A stretch of DNA of 64,000 nt. Source: Enterobacteriaceae bacterium (GTDB taxonomy: Bacteria; Pseudomonadota; Gammaproteobacteria; Enterobacterales; Enterobacteriaceae). This document shows, piece by piece, positions 8,474-18,828 of this stretch (position 1 is its first letter; the number at the start of each line of letters is the position of its first letter). Where the stretch lies: assembly GCA_902363335.1 (NCBI GenBank), contig CABIZV010000001.1, positions 1,116,001-1,180,000 on the forward strand, written 5' to 3'. The notes under the pieces are model-generated. The model searched no databases. It had not been told where the DNA came from and saw nothing but the letters and a program-made list of their open reading frames with translations. The translations under genes and the position numbers were made by a program.

Positions 8474-9307
8474 TTAAGGTGTGATACGTGAAGTTGATGT
8501 TGTTGGACGCGGCGGCCAGAAGAACAGCACCAGCGCCGGAATCAGATACAGGAAATAGACCGCCACTTCGCTGACGCTCGGCGCTTCCTGGTAACCAAAA
8601 ATACCTTCCAGCAGCGTGCCAAACAGCGAATGTGTCGTCAGTGTGCCGCTAAAGTCAAAGGCGACATCCTGGAAGGCGTTCCACAATCCGGCTTCATGGA
8701 AGGCGCGAATCGCCCCGGCTGCCAGACCGGCTGCCACCAGCAGAATAAACAGACTGGTCCAGCGGAAGAACACGCCGAGATTCAGGCGGATACCGCCCCA
8801 GTAGAGCATGAAGCCCAGCACAATTGCCGTGGCCAGCCCAAGCACCGCACCGAGCGGTGGCCAGATGCCGAGGTCTTGCTGAAACGCGGCTAACAGGAAG
8901 AACACCGACTCCAGACCTTCACGCGCCACGGCGAAGAAAACCATCATCACCAGCGCCCAGCCGTGGTTATTGCCTTTTTGCAGCGCGTTATCGACCGCCT
9001 GCTCCAGCTGCTGTTTGACGTTGCGGGAGACTTTGCGCATCCAGAACACCATCCAGGTGAGGATCACCACCGCAATCACCGCCACCACGCCTTCAAACAG
9101 CTCCTGCTCTTTTTGCGGGAACTCGCCGGTGGTTTCGTTGATAAAAATCCCTAAGCCCAAGCACAGTGCGGCGGCAAGGAGTACGCCAATCCACATCACG
9201 CCAATCCAGCGGCCGCGCTGGGTGCGCTTTAAATAGCTGGCAATCAGGCTGACAATCAGCGCCGCTTCCAGACCTTCCCGCAACATTATGAGAAACGGAA
9301 CAAACAT
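8474..9307 (-). CDS. efeU: EfeU, Ftr1-type ferrous iron permease
   Basis: Inner-membrane iron permease, 277 residues, about seven membrane segments. Both REGLE iron-binding motifs are present (residues 10-14, and AVAREGLES in the middle of the protein). E. coli K-12 carries a frameshift in this gene; the copy here is intact. It is the first gene of the operon and has a strong Fur box 58 bp upstream of its start. Confidence 0.96.
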   Translation of the reverse strand: MFVPFLIMLREGLEAALIVSLIASYLKRTQRGRWIGVMWIGVLLAAALCLGLGIFINETTGEFPQKEQELFEGVVAVIAVVILTWMVFWMRKVSRNVKQQLEQAVDNALQKGNNHGWALVMMVFFAVAREGLESVFFLLAAFQQDLGIWPPLGAVLGLATAIVLGFMLYWGGIRLNLGVFFRWTSLFILLVAAGLAAGAIRAFHEAGLWNAFQDVAFDFSGTLTTHSLFGTLLEGIFGYQEAPSVSEVAVYFLYLIPALVLFFWPPRPTTSTSRITP

Positions 9308-9364
9308 GCAGACATCCTTAAATGTGAAACGCCGTCAACTTTTGCAAAGTCCGGTAAATGTGAG

Positions 9365-9383
9365 TGATAGTGATTATCATTAA
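9365..9383 (-). promoter_or_regulatory. Fur box of efeUOB
   Basis: TGATAGTGATTATCATTAA fits the Fur consensus GATAATGATAATCATTATC closely. It lies where the efeU promoter is expected, so iron repression through Fur is likely. Confidence 0.88.
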
Positions 9384-9493
9384 GAAAAGCGGAAACACAA
9401 GGGAAATGTGTGGGAAATAATGACGAGATGTAAACGAATAGCGGCAATATAGTTGCGCAATTTATCGGTAGCAGACTAAGGCTGTACGCATGA

Positions 9494-9518
9494 AAAAGCC
9501 CGCAAAATTTGCGGGCTT
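9494..9518 (-). terminator. Terminator downstream of putP
   Basis: Stem AAGCCCGCAAA/TTTGCGGGCTT; on the minus strand a run of five T follows. It faces away from putP, beyond four REP units. Confidence 0.85.
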
Positions 9519-9530
9519 GGGGACAGTCAC

Positions 9531-9702
9531 GTAGGCATGATAAGCGCAGCGCCATCAGGCATAACCGCGAACATTGCCGGATGGCGGCTTTGCCTTATCC
9601 GGCCTACAACCGCAGCACCCTGTAGCCCGGCCAAGCGTAGCGCCGCCGGGACAGGCACCGAGTTCCCCCGGAGTCGGCGCTATCGCACCTCGTCCGGGCT
9701 AC
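9531..9702. repeat. Cluster of four REP units
   Basis: Two E. coli-type units in opposite orientation (9531-9560, 9576-9606; GTAGGC/GCCGGATGGCGGC type) and two GTAGCCCGG-type units (9622-9650 and an inverted, diverged one at 9665-9702). The last unit overlaps the 3' end of putP, so it supplies the last codons of the gene. Confidence 0.8.
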
Positions 9703-11200
9703 CGGTACGAGCGACCGGTGCTGAATGATAATAGGCATCTGCTTTCGCAAAGCGCTCTTGCATCGCGGCCGATGGCGCTTTACCCAGCAGGCTGAACACC
9801 ACAATCCCGATACTGCCGAAGATAAAGCCTGGGATAATTTCATACAGCCCCAGCCACGCGAACTGTTTCCAGACAATCACGGTGAGCGCACCGATAACCA
9901 TCCCTGCCAGCGCACCGTTGCGGGTCATGCGTGACCACATCACCGAGAACAGCACCACCGGGCCAAACGCGGCGCCGAAGCCTGCCCACGCATAGCTCAC
10001 CAGACCCAGCACGCGGTTTTCCGGGTTTGCCGCCAGCGCAATCGCCACCAGCGCCACCACCAGCACCATAAAGCGCCCTACCCAAACCAGCTCTTTCTGG
10101 CTGGCGTTTTTACGCAGAAACGCTTTGTACAGATCTTCCGTAATCGCGCTGGAGCAGACCAGCAGCTGACAGCTTAACGTTGACATCACCGCCGCCAGGA
10201 TCGCCGACAGCAGGATCCCCGCAACCCATGGGTTAAACAGAATTTGCGCAAGCTCGATAAACACGCGCTCCGCGTTCTGGCTCACCGGGCCCGCTAACGC
10301 AGGGTTATTCTGGAAGTAGGCAATACCGAAGAAACCGACGGCAACCGCACCGGCCAGGCACAGGATCATCCAGGTCATACTGATACGACGAGCGTGGACG
10401 ATGCTGTGGTGAGAATCGGCCGCCATAAAGCGCGCCAGAATATGCGGCTGACCGAAGTAGCCCAGACCCCACCCCATCAGCGAAACAATCGCCACGAAGT
10501 TCAGACCTTTGAGCATATCCACGTTCTCAATGCTCCTTTGCTTAATCACTTCCAGAGAATCACCCAGGCCACCCACGGCAAATATTACGATAACCGGGGT
10601 CAGAATCAGAGCGAAAATCATCAGACTCGCCTGCACGGTATCGGTCCAGCTTACCGCGAGGAATCCACCAATAAAGGTGTACAGAATGGTCGCCGCCGCC
10701 CCGGCCCACAGCGCCGTTTCGTAGCTCATGCCAAAGGTGCTTTCAAACAGACGCGCACCGGCAACAATCCCGGAGGCACAGTAGATAGTGAAGAACAACA
10801 AAATAACCAGCGCCGAGATAATTCGCAGTACGCGGCTATTATCTTCAAAACGCCCGGTAAAATAGTCCGGCAGCGTTAAGGCGTTATTATTGGCCTCGGT
10901 GTGCACGCGCAGACGCCCGGCCACCAGCTTCCAGTTAATCCATGCCCCTAAGGTCAGGCCAATGGCAATCCAGCTTTCCGAAATACCAGCGATAAAGATC
11001 GCCCCCGGCAGGCCCATCAGCAGCCAGCCGCTCATATCCGAAGCACCGGCAGACAGTGCGGTAACAAACGGCCCTAAGCTACGGCCGCCGAGAATATAAT
11101 CATCGAAGTTTTTGGTATTACGCCATGCAAAAAAGCCAATGAGGATCATGCCAAAAATATAAACACAAAAAGTCACCAGCATCGGTGTGCTAATAGTCAT
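9680..11200 (-). CDS. putP: PutP, Na+/proline symporter
   Basis: Inner-membrane sodium/proline symporter of the SSS family, 506 residues with about 13 membrane segments. The N-terminus MTISTPMLVTFCVYIFGMILIGF and the segment SGASDMSGWLLMGLPGA are near-identical to E. coli PutP. The ATG at 11200 is chosen over the frame start at 11230 because TGGAG precedes it and it gives the usual N-terminus. The last eight or so residues (GSPDEVR) are encoded by a REP palindrome, unlike the E. coli tail. It is divergent from putA and shares its operators. Confidence 0.96.
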   Translation of the reverse strand: MTISTPMLVTFCVYIFGMILIGFFAWRNTKNFDDYILGGRSLGPFVTALSAGASDMSGWLLMGLPGAIFIAGISESWIAIGLTLGAWINWKLVAGRLRVHTEANNNALTLPDYFTGRFEDNSRVLRIISALVILLFFTIYCASGIVAGARLFESTFGMSYETALWAGAAATILYTFIGGFLAVSWTDTVQASLMIFALILTPVIVIFAVGGLGDSLEVIKQRSIENVDMLKGLNFVAIVSLMGWGLGYFGQPHILARFMAADSHHSIVHARRISMTWMILCLAGAVAVGFFGIAYFQNNPALAGPVSQNAERVFIELAQILFNPWVAGILLSAILAAVMSTLSCQLLVCSSAITEDLYKAFLRKNASQKELVWVGRFMVLVVALVAIALAANPENRVLGLVSYAWAGFGAAFGPVVLFSVMWSRMTRNGALAGMVIGALTVIVWKQFAWLGLYEIIPGFIFGSIGIVVFSLLGKAPSAAMQERFAKADAYYHSAPVARTGSPDEVR

Positions 11201-11372
11201 ACGATCTCCAGGATTATTTATCGGCAACATTCCAATTTGCCGTTTATACCATTGTCGGAACGGGACAATGATTTGAGGCGACCGTATCCTGACGGAAGCT
11301 GAATTTTTTCACAAATGATTTAACACTGCATTCACATTAAATGCATCCCTGCTATCAGAGCATTTTTCTATA

Positions 11373-11550
11373 GGTTGCACTCTCTCACGCTTTTTCGGGT
11401 TGCACCATGAATAACTGTTAAGTGGCTCATGAAATAACGCTTTATTGTCGATTGCCAGGCAGACTTATCATAAGTTTCACCATTAACATTTAATTCATTT
11501 CCAAGCCTGCAACGCACATCACATTTAACACGGTTGCACAAAGTTGCAAC
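11373..11550. promoter_or_regulatory. put control region with PutA operators
   Basis: The 409 bp between putP and putA hold several copies of the PutA-site core GTTGCA: 11373-11379 (GGTTGCA), 11398-11404 (GGTTGCA), 11508-11513 (reverse, TGCAAC), 11532-11538 (GGTTGCA) and 11543-11550 (GTTGCAAC, readable on both strands). Five sites agree with the five operators known in E. coli, at which PutA represses both genes when proline is absent. Confidence 0.85.
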
Positions 11551-11609
11551 ATGGTGGATATTCCTGTCACGCACTTCACAATGAAAATCGAGCAACAGGA
11601 GTAGACAGC

Positions 11610-14600
11610 ATGGGCACCACCACCATGGGGGTTAAGCTGGATGATGCAACGCGTGAGCGGATTAAGAGCGCGGCGACACGGATCGACCGCACCCCTCACT
11701 GGCTCATTAAGCAGGCAATTTTTAACTATCTGGAAAAGCTGGAAAATAACGAAACCTTACCGGAACTGCCTGCACTGCTGTCTGGTGCTGCCAATGAAAG
11801 CGACGAATCAACGTCGACGGTAGAAGAAAACCACCAGCCGTTCCTCGAATTTGCTGAACAGATCCTGCCGCAGTCGGTCACTCGCGCCGCCATCACCGCC
11901 GCCTGGCGTCGCAGCGAAACCGATGCCGTCCCGATGCTTTTAGAACAAGCACGCCTTCCGCCGGCGGTGGCGGAAAAGTCGCATAAGCTCGCCTGGACGC
12001 TGGCTGAAAAACTGCGCAATCAAAAAACCGCCAGCGGTCGCGCCGGTATGGTACAGAGCCTATTGCAGGAGTTCTCCCTCTCCTCGCAAGAAGGGGTCGC
12101 GCTGATGTGTCTGGCGGAAGCGCTGCTGCGTATTCCCGATAAAGCCACCCGCGATGCGTTAATCCGCGACAAAATCAGCAACGGTAACTGGCAGTCGCAT
12201 ATTGGCCGCAGCCCGTCGCTGTTCGTCAACGCCGCCACCTGGGGCCTGCTGTTTACCGGTAAGCTGGTATCCACGCATAACGAAACCAGCCTGTCGCGTT
12301 CGCTGAACCGCATTATTGGTAAGAGCGGCGAACCGCTGGTGCGCAAAGGCGTCGACATGGCGATGCGCCTGATGGGCGAGCAGTTCGTCACCGGTGAAAC
12401 CATCGCCGAAGCGCTGGCCAATGCCCGCAAACTGGAAGATAAAGGTTTCCGCTACTCCTACGATATGCTTGGCGAAGCCGCGCTGACCGCCGCCGATGCT
12501 CAGGCCTATATGGTTTCGTATCAGCAGGCGATTCACGCTATAGGTAAAGCGTCTAACGGTCGCGGGATCTATGAAGGGCCGGGGATTTCCATCAAGCTCT
12601 CCGCCCTGCACCCGCGCTACAGCCGCGCCCAGTATGACCGGGTGATGGATGAGCTGTATCCGCGCCTGAAATCCTTAACGCTGCTGGCGCGCCAGTACGA
12701 CATTGGCATTAATATCGACGCCGAAGAGGCCGACCGTCTGGAGATCTCTCTCGACCTGCTGGAAAAACTCTGTTTTGAGCCGGAGCTGGCAGGCTGGAAC
12801 GGCATTGGTTTCGTGATTCAGGCTTACATGAAGCGTTGTCCATTCGTCATTGATTATCTGATTGATCTTGCTACCCGCAGCCGCCGTCGCCTGATGATCC
12901 GTCTGGTAAAAGGCGCCTACTGGGATAGCGAAATCAAACGTGCGCAGATGGACGGCCTTGAGGGCTACCCGGTTTATACCCGCAAGGTGTACACCGACGT
13001 CTCCTATCTGGCGTGCGCCAAAAAACTGCTGGCGGCACCGAGCCAGATTTATCCGCAGTTCGCTACCCACAACGCCCACACGCTGGCGGCAATTTATCAA
13101 CTGGCCGGGCAAAACTACTATCCGGGCCAGTACGAGTTCCAGTGCCTCCACGGCATGGGCGAACCGCTGTATGAGCAGGTGGTCGGGAAAGTGGCTGACG
13201 GTAAGTTAAACCGTCCATGCCGTATTTATGCGCCGGTCGGCACTCATGAAACCTTGCTGGCCTATCTGGTGCGACGTTTGCTGGAAAACGGGGCCAACAC
13301 CTCGTTTGTCAATCGTATCGCCGACAGCAGTCTGCCGCTGGACGAACTGGTTGCCGACCCGGTGCAGGCGGTCGAGAAAATGGCGTTACAGGAAGGTACT
13401 GCGGGCCTGCCGCATCCGAAAATTCCTCTGCCGCGCGAACTGTACGGTACAGGACGGGTTAACTCCGCCGGTCTGGATTTGGCGAACGAACATCGCCTGG
13501 CGTCACTCTCGTCTTCCCTGCTCAATAGCGCGTTGCAGAAATGGTCGGCCAAACCGATGCTCGAATCCGCGGTGACCGGCGGCAATATGACGCCGGTCAT
13601 CAACCCGGCAGAGCCAAAGGATATCGTCGGCTATGTGCGTGAAGCCACGGAGAGCGAAGTGGAGCACGCGCTGGAAAGCGCGGTGAATAACGCGCCTATC
13701 TGGTTTGCCACGCCGCCTGAGGAACGTGCCGCCATTCTTGAGCGTGCGGCGGTGTTAATGGAAGATCAGATGCAGTTACTGATGGGGATCCTCGTGCGTG
13801 AAGCCGGGAAAACCTTCAGCAACGCTATCGCAGAAGTGCGTGAAGCCGTCGATTTCCTGCACTACTACGCCGGTCAGGTACGTGACGATTTTGATAATGA
13901 AACGCATCGCCCGTTAGGCCCGGTCGTGTGTATCAGCCCGTGGAACTTCCCGCTGGCGATCTTTATGGGCCAGATTGCCGCCGCACTCGCCGCTGGCAAC
14001 AGCGTGCTGGCTAAACCGGCCGAACAGACGCCGCTTATCGCAGCCCAAGGTGTCGCCCTGCTGCTGGAAGCCGGTGTTCCGCCAGGCGTGGTGCAGCTTC
14101 TGCCGGGTCGCGGTGAAACCGTTGGCGCACAGCTTACCGGTGACGCCCGCGTGCGTGGCGTGATGTTTACCGGTTCGACCAACGTCGCCACGCTGCTGCA
14201 GCGCAATATCGCCACGCGATTGGATGCACAAGGTCGTCCCACGCCGCTTATCGCTGAAACCGGCGGCATGAACGCGATGATTGTCGACTCTTCGGCGTTG
14301 ACCGAGCAAGTGGTGGTGGACGTAGTCGCCTCGGCCTTTGATAGCGCCGGACAGCGCTGCTCGGCGCTACGTATTCTCTGTTTACAGGATGATATCGCCG
14401 ATCACACCCTCACCATGCTGCGCGGCGCGATGGCCGAGTGCCGAATGGGCAATCCGGGCCGTCTGACCACCGATATTGGCCCAGTGATTGATGCGGAGGC
14501 GAAAGCCGGTATTGAAGATCATATCCAGACAATGCGCGCAAAAGGACGCACCGTTTTCCAGGCCGCACGAGAAAACGCGCAGGACAGTCGGGAGTGGCAG

Positions 14601-15569
14601 AACGGCACCTTTATTCCGCCAACGCTTATCGAGCTGGAAAGTTTTGATGAGCTGACAAAAGAGGTCTTCGGCCCGGTGCTGCACGTGGTGCGCTACCACC
14701 GCAGCCAGCTTGATGCGCTGATCGGTCAGATTAATGCTTCCGGCTACGGTCTGACCCTTGGGGTGCATACCCGTATCGATGAAACCATCGCTCAGGTCAC
14801 CGGCAGCGCTAAGGTCGGCAACCTGTATGTGAACCGCAATATGGTCGGTGCCGTAGTTGGCGTACAGCCGTTCGGCGGTGAAGGGCTCTCCGGTACTGGG
14901 CCAAAAGCAGGCGGCCCGATGTATCTTTACCGTTTGCTGGCAAGTCGCCCGGAAACGGCGCTGAAGGTAACGCTGGCGCGTCAGGATGCAGGTCAGGTGG
15001 TGGATACGCAGTTGAAAACGCTGCTGGAAAAACCGCTTAGCGAGCTGCAAACCTGGCTGACAAATCGTCCAGAACTGCTGGCGCTCAGCCAACAGTACAG
15101 CGAACTGGCGCAAGCGGGTACGCAACGTGTACTGCCGGGGCCAACCGGCGAGCGCAATACCTGGACGCTGGTGCCGCGCGAGCGCGTACTGTGTCTTGCG
15201 GATAACGAAAACGATCTGCTGACGCAATTGGCTGCTGTTCTGGCAGTCGGCAGCGAAGTGCTGTGGGTCGACGCGCCGTTACAACGGGAGCTGGCAAAAT
15301 CGCTGCCGAAAGCGGTCACCGAACGTCTGCACTTTGCGAAGCCTGAAACGTTGATGACCAAATTCTTCGATGCGGTTATCTACCACGGTGATTCCGACCA
15401 GCTGCGCGAACTGTGCGAGCAGGTGGCGGCGCGTGATGGGGCGATTGTTTCGGTACAGGGCTTTGCGCGCGGGGAAACCAATCTGCTGCTTGAGCGTTTG
15501 TACCATGAGCGTTCACTCAGTGTGAACACCGCGGCGGCTGGCGGCAACGCCAGTTTGATGACCATCGGT
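11610..15569 (+). CDS. putA: PutA, proline dehydrogenase / P5C dehydrogenase / put repressor
   Basis: Trifunctional flavoprotein oxidising proline to glutamate at the membrane, and repressing put as a ribbon-helix-helix DNA-binding protein. 1320 residues, the E. coli length. The N-terminal RHH domain is MGTTTMGVKLDDATRERIKSA; the PRODH barrel follows at about 260-610 (RLMIRLVKGAYWDSEIKRAQ, GTHETLLAYLVRRL); the aldehyde dehydrogenase domain at about 650-1130 has the catalytic Cys917 in AGQRCSALR. The ATG at 11610, preceded by CAGGAG, gives the conserved start; the frame itself begins at 11544. The stop is TAA at 15570-15572. Confidence 0.98.
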
Positions 15570-15586
15570 TAACCATTCAATCCCGG

Positions 15587-15616
15587 CCCCGGCGGCGCTG
15601 CGCTTGGCCGGGCTAC
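15587..15616. repeat. Inverted REP unit after putA
   Basis: CCCCGGCGGCGCTGCGCTTGGCCGGGCTAC-type unit in the opposite orientation to the tandem array that follows 15 bp further on. Confidence 0.8.
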
Positions 15617-15630
15617 AATTATGCATGAAT

Positions 15631-16154
15631 GTAGCCCGGGCAAGCGCAAGCGCCCCCGGGAAATCACCGCACCAACACATAGCCCGGGCGAGCGCAAACG
15701 CCCACGGTAACCCACCGCACCAACACGTAGCCCGGGCGAGCGCAAACGCCCACGGGAACCCACCGCACCAACACGTAGCCCGGGCGAGCGCAAACGCCCA
15801 CGGGAACCCACCGCACCAACACGTAGCCCGGGCGAGCGCAACCGACCCCGGGAACCCACCGCACCAACACGTAGCCCGGGCGAGCGCAAGCGACCCCGGG
15901 AACCCACCGCACCAACACGTAGCCCGGGCGAGCGCAAGCGACCCCGGGAACCCACCGCACCAACACGTAGCCCGGGCGAGCGCAAGCGACCCCGGGAACC
16001 CACCGCACCAACACGTAGCCCGGGCGAGCGAAAACGCCCACGGTAACCCACCGCACCAACACGTAGCCCGGGCGAGCGAAAACGCCCACGGTAACCCACC
16101 GCACCAACACGTAGCCCGGGCGAGCGCAAACGCCCCCGGGAATCCACCGCACTA
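15631..16154. repeat. 48-bp tandem REP array, 11 copies
   Basis: GTAGCCCGGGC starts at 15631 and then every 48 bp to 16111, giving 11 copies in strict register. Each unit is a hairpin (CCCGGGCG ... CGCCCACGGG or CGACCCCGGG) plus a spacer CACCGCACCAACAC. The inner hexamers vary in blocks (AAACGCCCACG, AGCGACCCCG, AAAACGCCCACG), which points to local duplication. The array lies between the convergent putA and MATE genes and its last spacer overlaps the MATE stop codon. 48 bp is 16 codons, so all frames stay open for the whole array; these frames are not genes. Confidence 0.93.
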
Positions 16155-17492
16155 AAACATCGATTTGGTCGTCCACACCCGGCTGCGCCAGCGGCGGAAC
16201 ATCAACACCGCACGTAATCCCTCATCAATAATGTACGCCAGCCAGACCCCCACCAGCCCCAGACCGGCGGACACCCCGAGCAGATACGAGAAGGGCAAGC
16301 TAACAATCCACATCACGATAATTCCGCAAATAAACGGAAAACGTACGTCGCCGGTGGCGTTCAAACTGCTGATAATAATAATGTTGGTCGCACGCCCCAG
16401 CTCCAGCAAAATGGAGAATAAAAACAGCCGTTTGGTCAGGGCGATAATCTCCTGATTACCGGTGAAAAGCTGCATGATCGGCACGGCAAACAGATAAATC
16501 ACCACGCTTATCGACAACGCCACCAGCATCCCCAGCCGCCAGCTTTTCACCCCTTGCCGGTACGCCGCGTCAATTTCCCTCGCCCCTACCGCCCGACCGA
16601 TAATAATCTGCGATGCCTGACCAATCGACATGGCGAACAGCGCAACAAATTGGCTAATGGTTGACGCGTAAACTTTAGTGGTCAGCGCCTCGGTGCCGAG
16701 AAAGGCGATAATGGCCGTCACCACTAGCTGCGACCCCGCATAAGAGAGGTTTTCGCCAGCCGAAGGCAGGCCATAGCGTAAAATTGCCCCCAGCATTTTG
16801 CGTGAGCATTGCTGCAATTTCTGCCAGCGGAAAACGTAGCCGATGTATTTTTTCAGCATCCACGCTGACATCAACATACCAATCACGTTGGCAATCCCCA
16901 CCGCGATGCCAACGCCGGTCACGCCAAGGCCCAGAAAGCTCAGTTTGCCATACAGAAACAGATAGTTGAGCACCACGTTGACGACGCTGACGGTAATCGG
17001 CACCAGCATGGCCTGGCGCACGTAGCCGTGGGTACGGAGAATTGGCAGGATTGACGAGTAAAGCGCAATCACCACCGAGATGCCGCCGATGATGCGAATA
17101 AACGGTGAACCTACCGCCACCAGTTCATGACTCAGCCCCAGCATGCGCAGGAAGCTGTCGCCAAAAACCACAAATATCAGGCTCATGATGACGCCAATGA
17201 GGAAGGCTACCACCAGCCCATTGGTGATCACCCGCTCGACGCGCCTAAAGCGTTTAGCGCCAATAAGCTGCGACACGACAATCTGCACGCCGACGGTGAG
17301 AAAACCATAAAAGATCACCGAGATTGCCAGAATTTGATTCGCTACGCCGGTGGCGGCGACCGCTTCATCCGAATAGTGGCCCAACATAAAGACGCTGACA
17401 TAGCCCAACATCAGCCGTAGCAGCTGTTCGACAAAAATGGGCCACGCCAGAGTATAAAGCCCTAACCGTCCCTGAGTTTCCACACCCGACAT
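16152..17492 (-). CDS. MATE-family multidrug/Na+ antiporter
   Basis: Inner-membrane efflux protein of the MATE family, 446 residues from the ATG at 17492, with about 12 membrane segments in two similar halves (TLAWPIFVEQLLRLMLGYVS near the start; AILRYGLPSAGENLSYAGSQ at the start of the second half). The ATG at 17492 is preceded by AGAGGGAGA; the frame extends to 17522 without a good ribosome site. Family members expel cationic drugs using Na+ or H+ gradients; the substrate is unknown here. It is not NorM (MdtK) by its sequence. Its stop codon lies in the edge of the REP array. Confidence 0.82.
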   Translation of the reverse strand: MSGVETQGRLGLYTLAWPIFVEQLLRLMLGYVSVFMLGHYSDEAVAATGVANQILAISVIFYGFLTVGVQIVVSQLIGAKRFRRVERVITNGLVVAFLIGVIMSLIFVVFGDSFLRMLGLSHELVAVGSPFIRIIGGISVVIALYSSILPILRTHGYVRQAMLVPITVSVVNVVLNYLFLYGKLSFLGLGVTGVGIAVGIANVIGMLMSAWMLKKYIGYVFRWQKLQQCSRKMLGAILRYGLPSAGENLSYAGSQLVVTAIIAFLGTEALTTKVYASTISQFVALFAMSIGQASQIIIGRAVGAREIDAAYRQGVKSWRLGMLVALSISVVIYLFAVPIMQLFTGNQEIIALTKRLFLFSILLELGRATNIIIISSLNATGDVRFPFICGIIVMWIVSLPFSYLLGVSAGLGLVGVWLAYIIDEGLRAVLMFRRWRSRVWTTKSMF

Positions 17493-17687
17493 TGCTGATA
17501 ATCTCCCTCTGCCCCACCGCACGCATCCTGCGCGGGATCATCAACCTTGTACGCCGTAGCGTCTACGCGAACCTTGCGCCATCGTTCAAATTTAAGAAAA
17601 ACGCACGCTGGTTGGACAAGATTCGCGGTAAAATCGTGTTATATCCTGAACGCATTGGGTTTAACTGAACATCCGGGGAGTCAATCA

Positions 17688-18083
17688 ATGAAACGTGTTT
17701 TACCGGCGCTTGCCCTGCTGCTGGCAAGCGGCTATACGCTTGCGGACGACTGTAGCAACGCCAGCACGCAGGCTGACATCAATGCTTGTACCGCAAACGA
17801 ATATCAGGCGGCGGATAAGAAGCTCAATCAGACCTGGCAGGACGTTATGAAACGGGCAGCGCCCGCACAGCGTGATTTACTCAAGAAAGCGCAAAGCGCG
17901 TGGATTGCCCTGCGCGACGCTGACTGTGCGGTTATCAGCTCCGCCACTGAAGGCGGCAGTATTCAGCCGATGATTCACAGCCAGTGTCTGACCGATAAAA
18001 CCGTCGACCGGGAAGCGTATCTTGCTTCACTGATGCAGTGTGAAGAAGGCGATCTGAGCTGCCCGCTGCCGCCGGCTAACTAA
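17688..18083 (+). CDS. LprI-like secreted protein (DUF1311 family)
   Basis: Small periplasmic protein of 131 residues with signal peptide MKRVLPALALLLASGYTLA. The mature part begins DDCSNASTQADINACTANEYQAADKKLNQTW, the Cys-rich pattern of the DUF1311/LprI family, which includes a mycobacterial lysozyme inhibitor. The first two cysteines and two more pairs could form disulfides. ATG at 17688 with GGGGAG 9 nt upstream. Its stop overlaps the rutR stop by 4 bp (convergent). Salmonella has, I believe, a similar gene between putA and rutR. Lysozyme inhibition is only a family-level guess. Confidence 0.75.
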   Translation: MKRVLPALALLLASGYTLADDCSNASTQADINACTANEYQAADKKLNQTWQDVMKRAAPAQRDLLKKAQSAWIALRDADCAVISSATEGGSIQPMIHSQCLTDKTVDREAYLASLMQCEEGDLSCPLPPAN

Positions 18084-18718
18084 CGGACGCGAATCCCGTC
18101 GATGATGATCTGCTGAACATTTTCAACGGTTTGCTGGAAGAAGGTTTCATCACGCAGCGTTTTACCGGTCACCGCCTCAACCTGGGTGGCGAAATCGGCG
18201 TAATGCTGCGTGGTGGCCCAAATCATAAAAATCAAATGGTGCGGGTCTATGGGCGCGAGCTTGCCGCTATCAACCCAGGCCGCAATAATCGCAGACTTAT
18301 CCGCCACCAGCGTTTTCAAATCCCCCGTCAGTTCATTCATCACCAACGGCGCACCTTGTAGCATTTCCAGACAGAACAATTTTGAAGCCTGCGGATAGTC
18401 GCGCGAGACCTCAAGTTTCAGCCGGATATACTCTTTGATGGCCACCAAAGGCGCCAGATCTTCACGAAATGCCCTGAGCGGCGCCAGCCAGATATCGAGG
18501 ATCTGCTGCATTACAGCGACATACAGCGCTTCTTTTGAGGGGAAATAATAGAGCAGATTGGTTTTGGAGACCCCGGCCAGTTCGGCAACCTGCTCGAGAC
18601 GCGTACCGTGGATCCCATACTGCGAAAAGGTATTCAGCGCGGCGCTGAGAATGGCCTGTTTTTTGGCGCTAACCGCCTGCGAACGTTTGCCACTCTTTTT
18701 TACTGCATCCTGAGCCAT
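18080..18718 (-). CDS. rutR: RutR, TetR-family pyrimidine-responsive regulator
   Basis: Cytoplasmic TetR-type repressor, 212 residues as in E. coli RutR, which responds to uracil/thymine and controls pyrimidine use and nitrogen genes. The helix-turn-helix is TRLEQVAELAGVSKTNLLYYFPSKEALY at about residues 38-65. In E. coli rutR is divergent from rutA-G; here the upstream neighbour is ymdF and no rut gene is present, so it controls targets elsewhere. Confidence 0.93.
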   Translation of the reverse strand: MAQDAVKKSGKRSQAVSAKKQAILSAALNTFSQYGIHGTRLEQVAELAGVSKTNLLYYFPSKEALYVAVMQQILDIWLAPLRAFREDLAPLVAIKEYIRLKLEVSRDYPQASKLFCLEMLQGAPLVMNELTGDLKTLVADKSAIIAAWVDSGKLAPIDPHHLIFMIWATTQHYADFATQVEAVTGKTLRDETFFQQTVENVQQIIIDGIRVR

Positions 18719-18770
18719 CCGCCCTCTCCTTGTTATTTACAGCATCAATACCTATTTTGCGGGTTGGCGA

Positions 18771-18802
18771 CAAAAAAAGAAACCGCCGGGTCAACCGGCG
18801 GT
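18771..18802 (-). terminator. Terminator of ymdF
   Basis: Stem ACCGCCGG/CCGGCGGT with loop GTCAA, followed on the minus strand by TTTCTTTTTTTG. It lies 27 bp past the ymdF stop. Confidence 0.88.
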
Positions 18803-18828
18803 CTGATGAGGGACAGATAAATTACGCA

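Noticed and set aside
13262..15506. Several long minus-strand frames inside putA
   Set aside because: Shadows of a high-GC gene; putA is certain.
15631..16154. CRISPR array
   Set aside because: Units are contiguous 48-bp repeats without unique spacers and are clearly REP palindromes.
15569..16176. Long open frames on both strands with 16-residue repeats
   Set aside because: The 48-bp REP unit is a multiple of three, so every frame stays open. There is no start signal and the DNA is palindromic.
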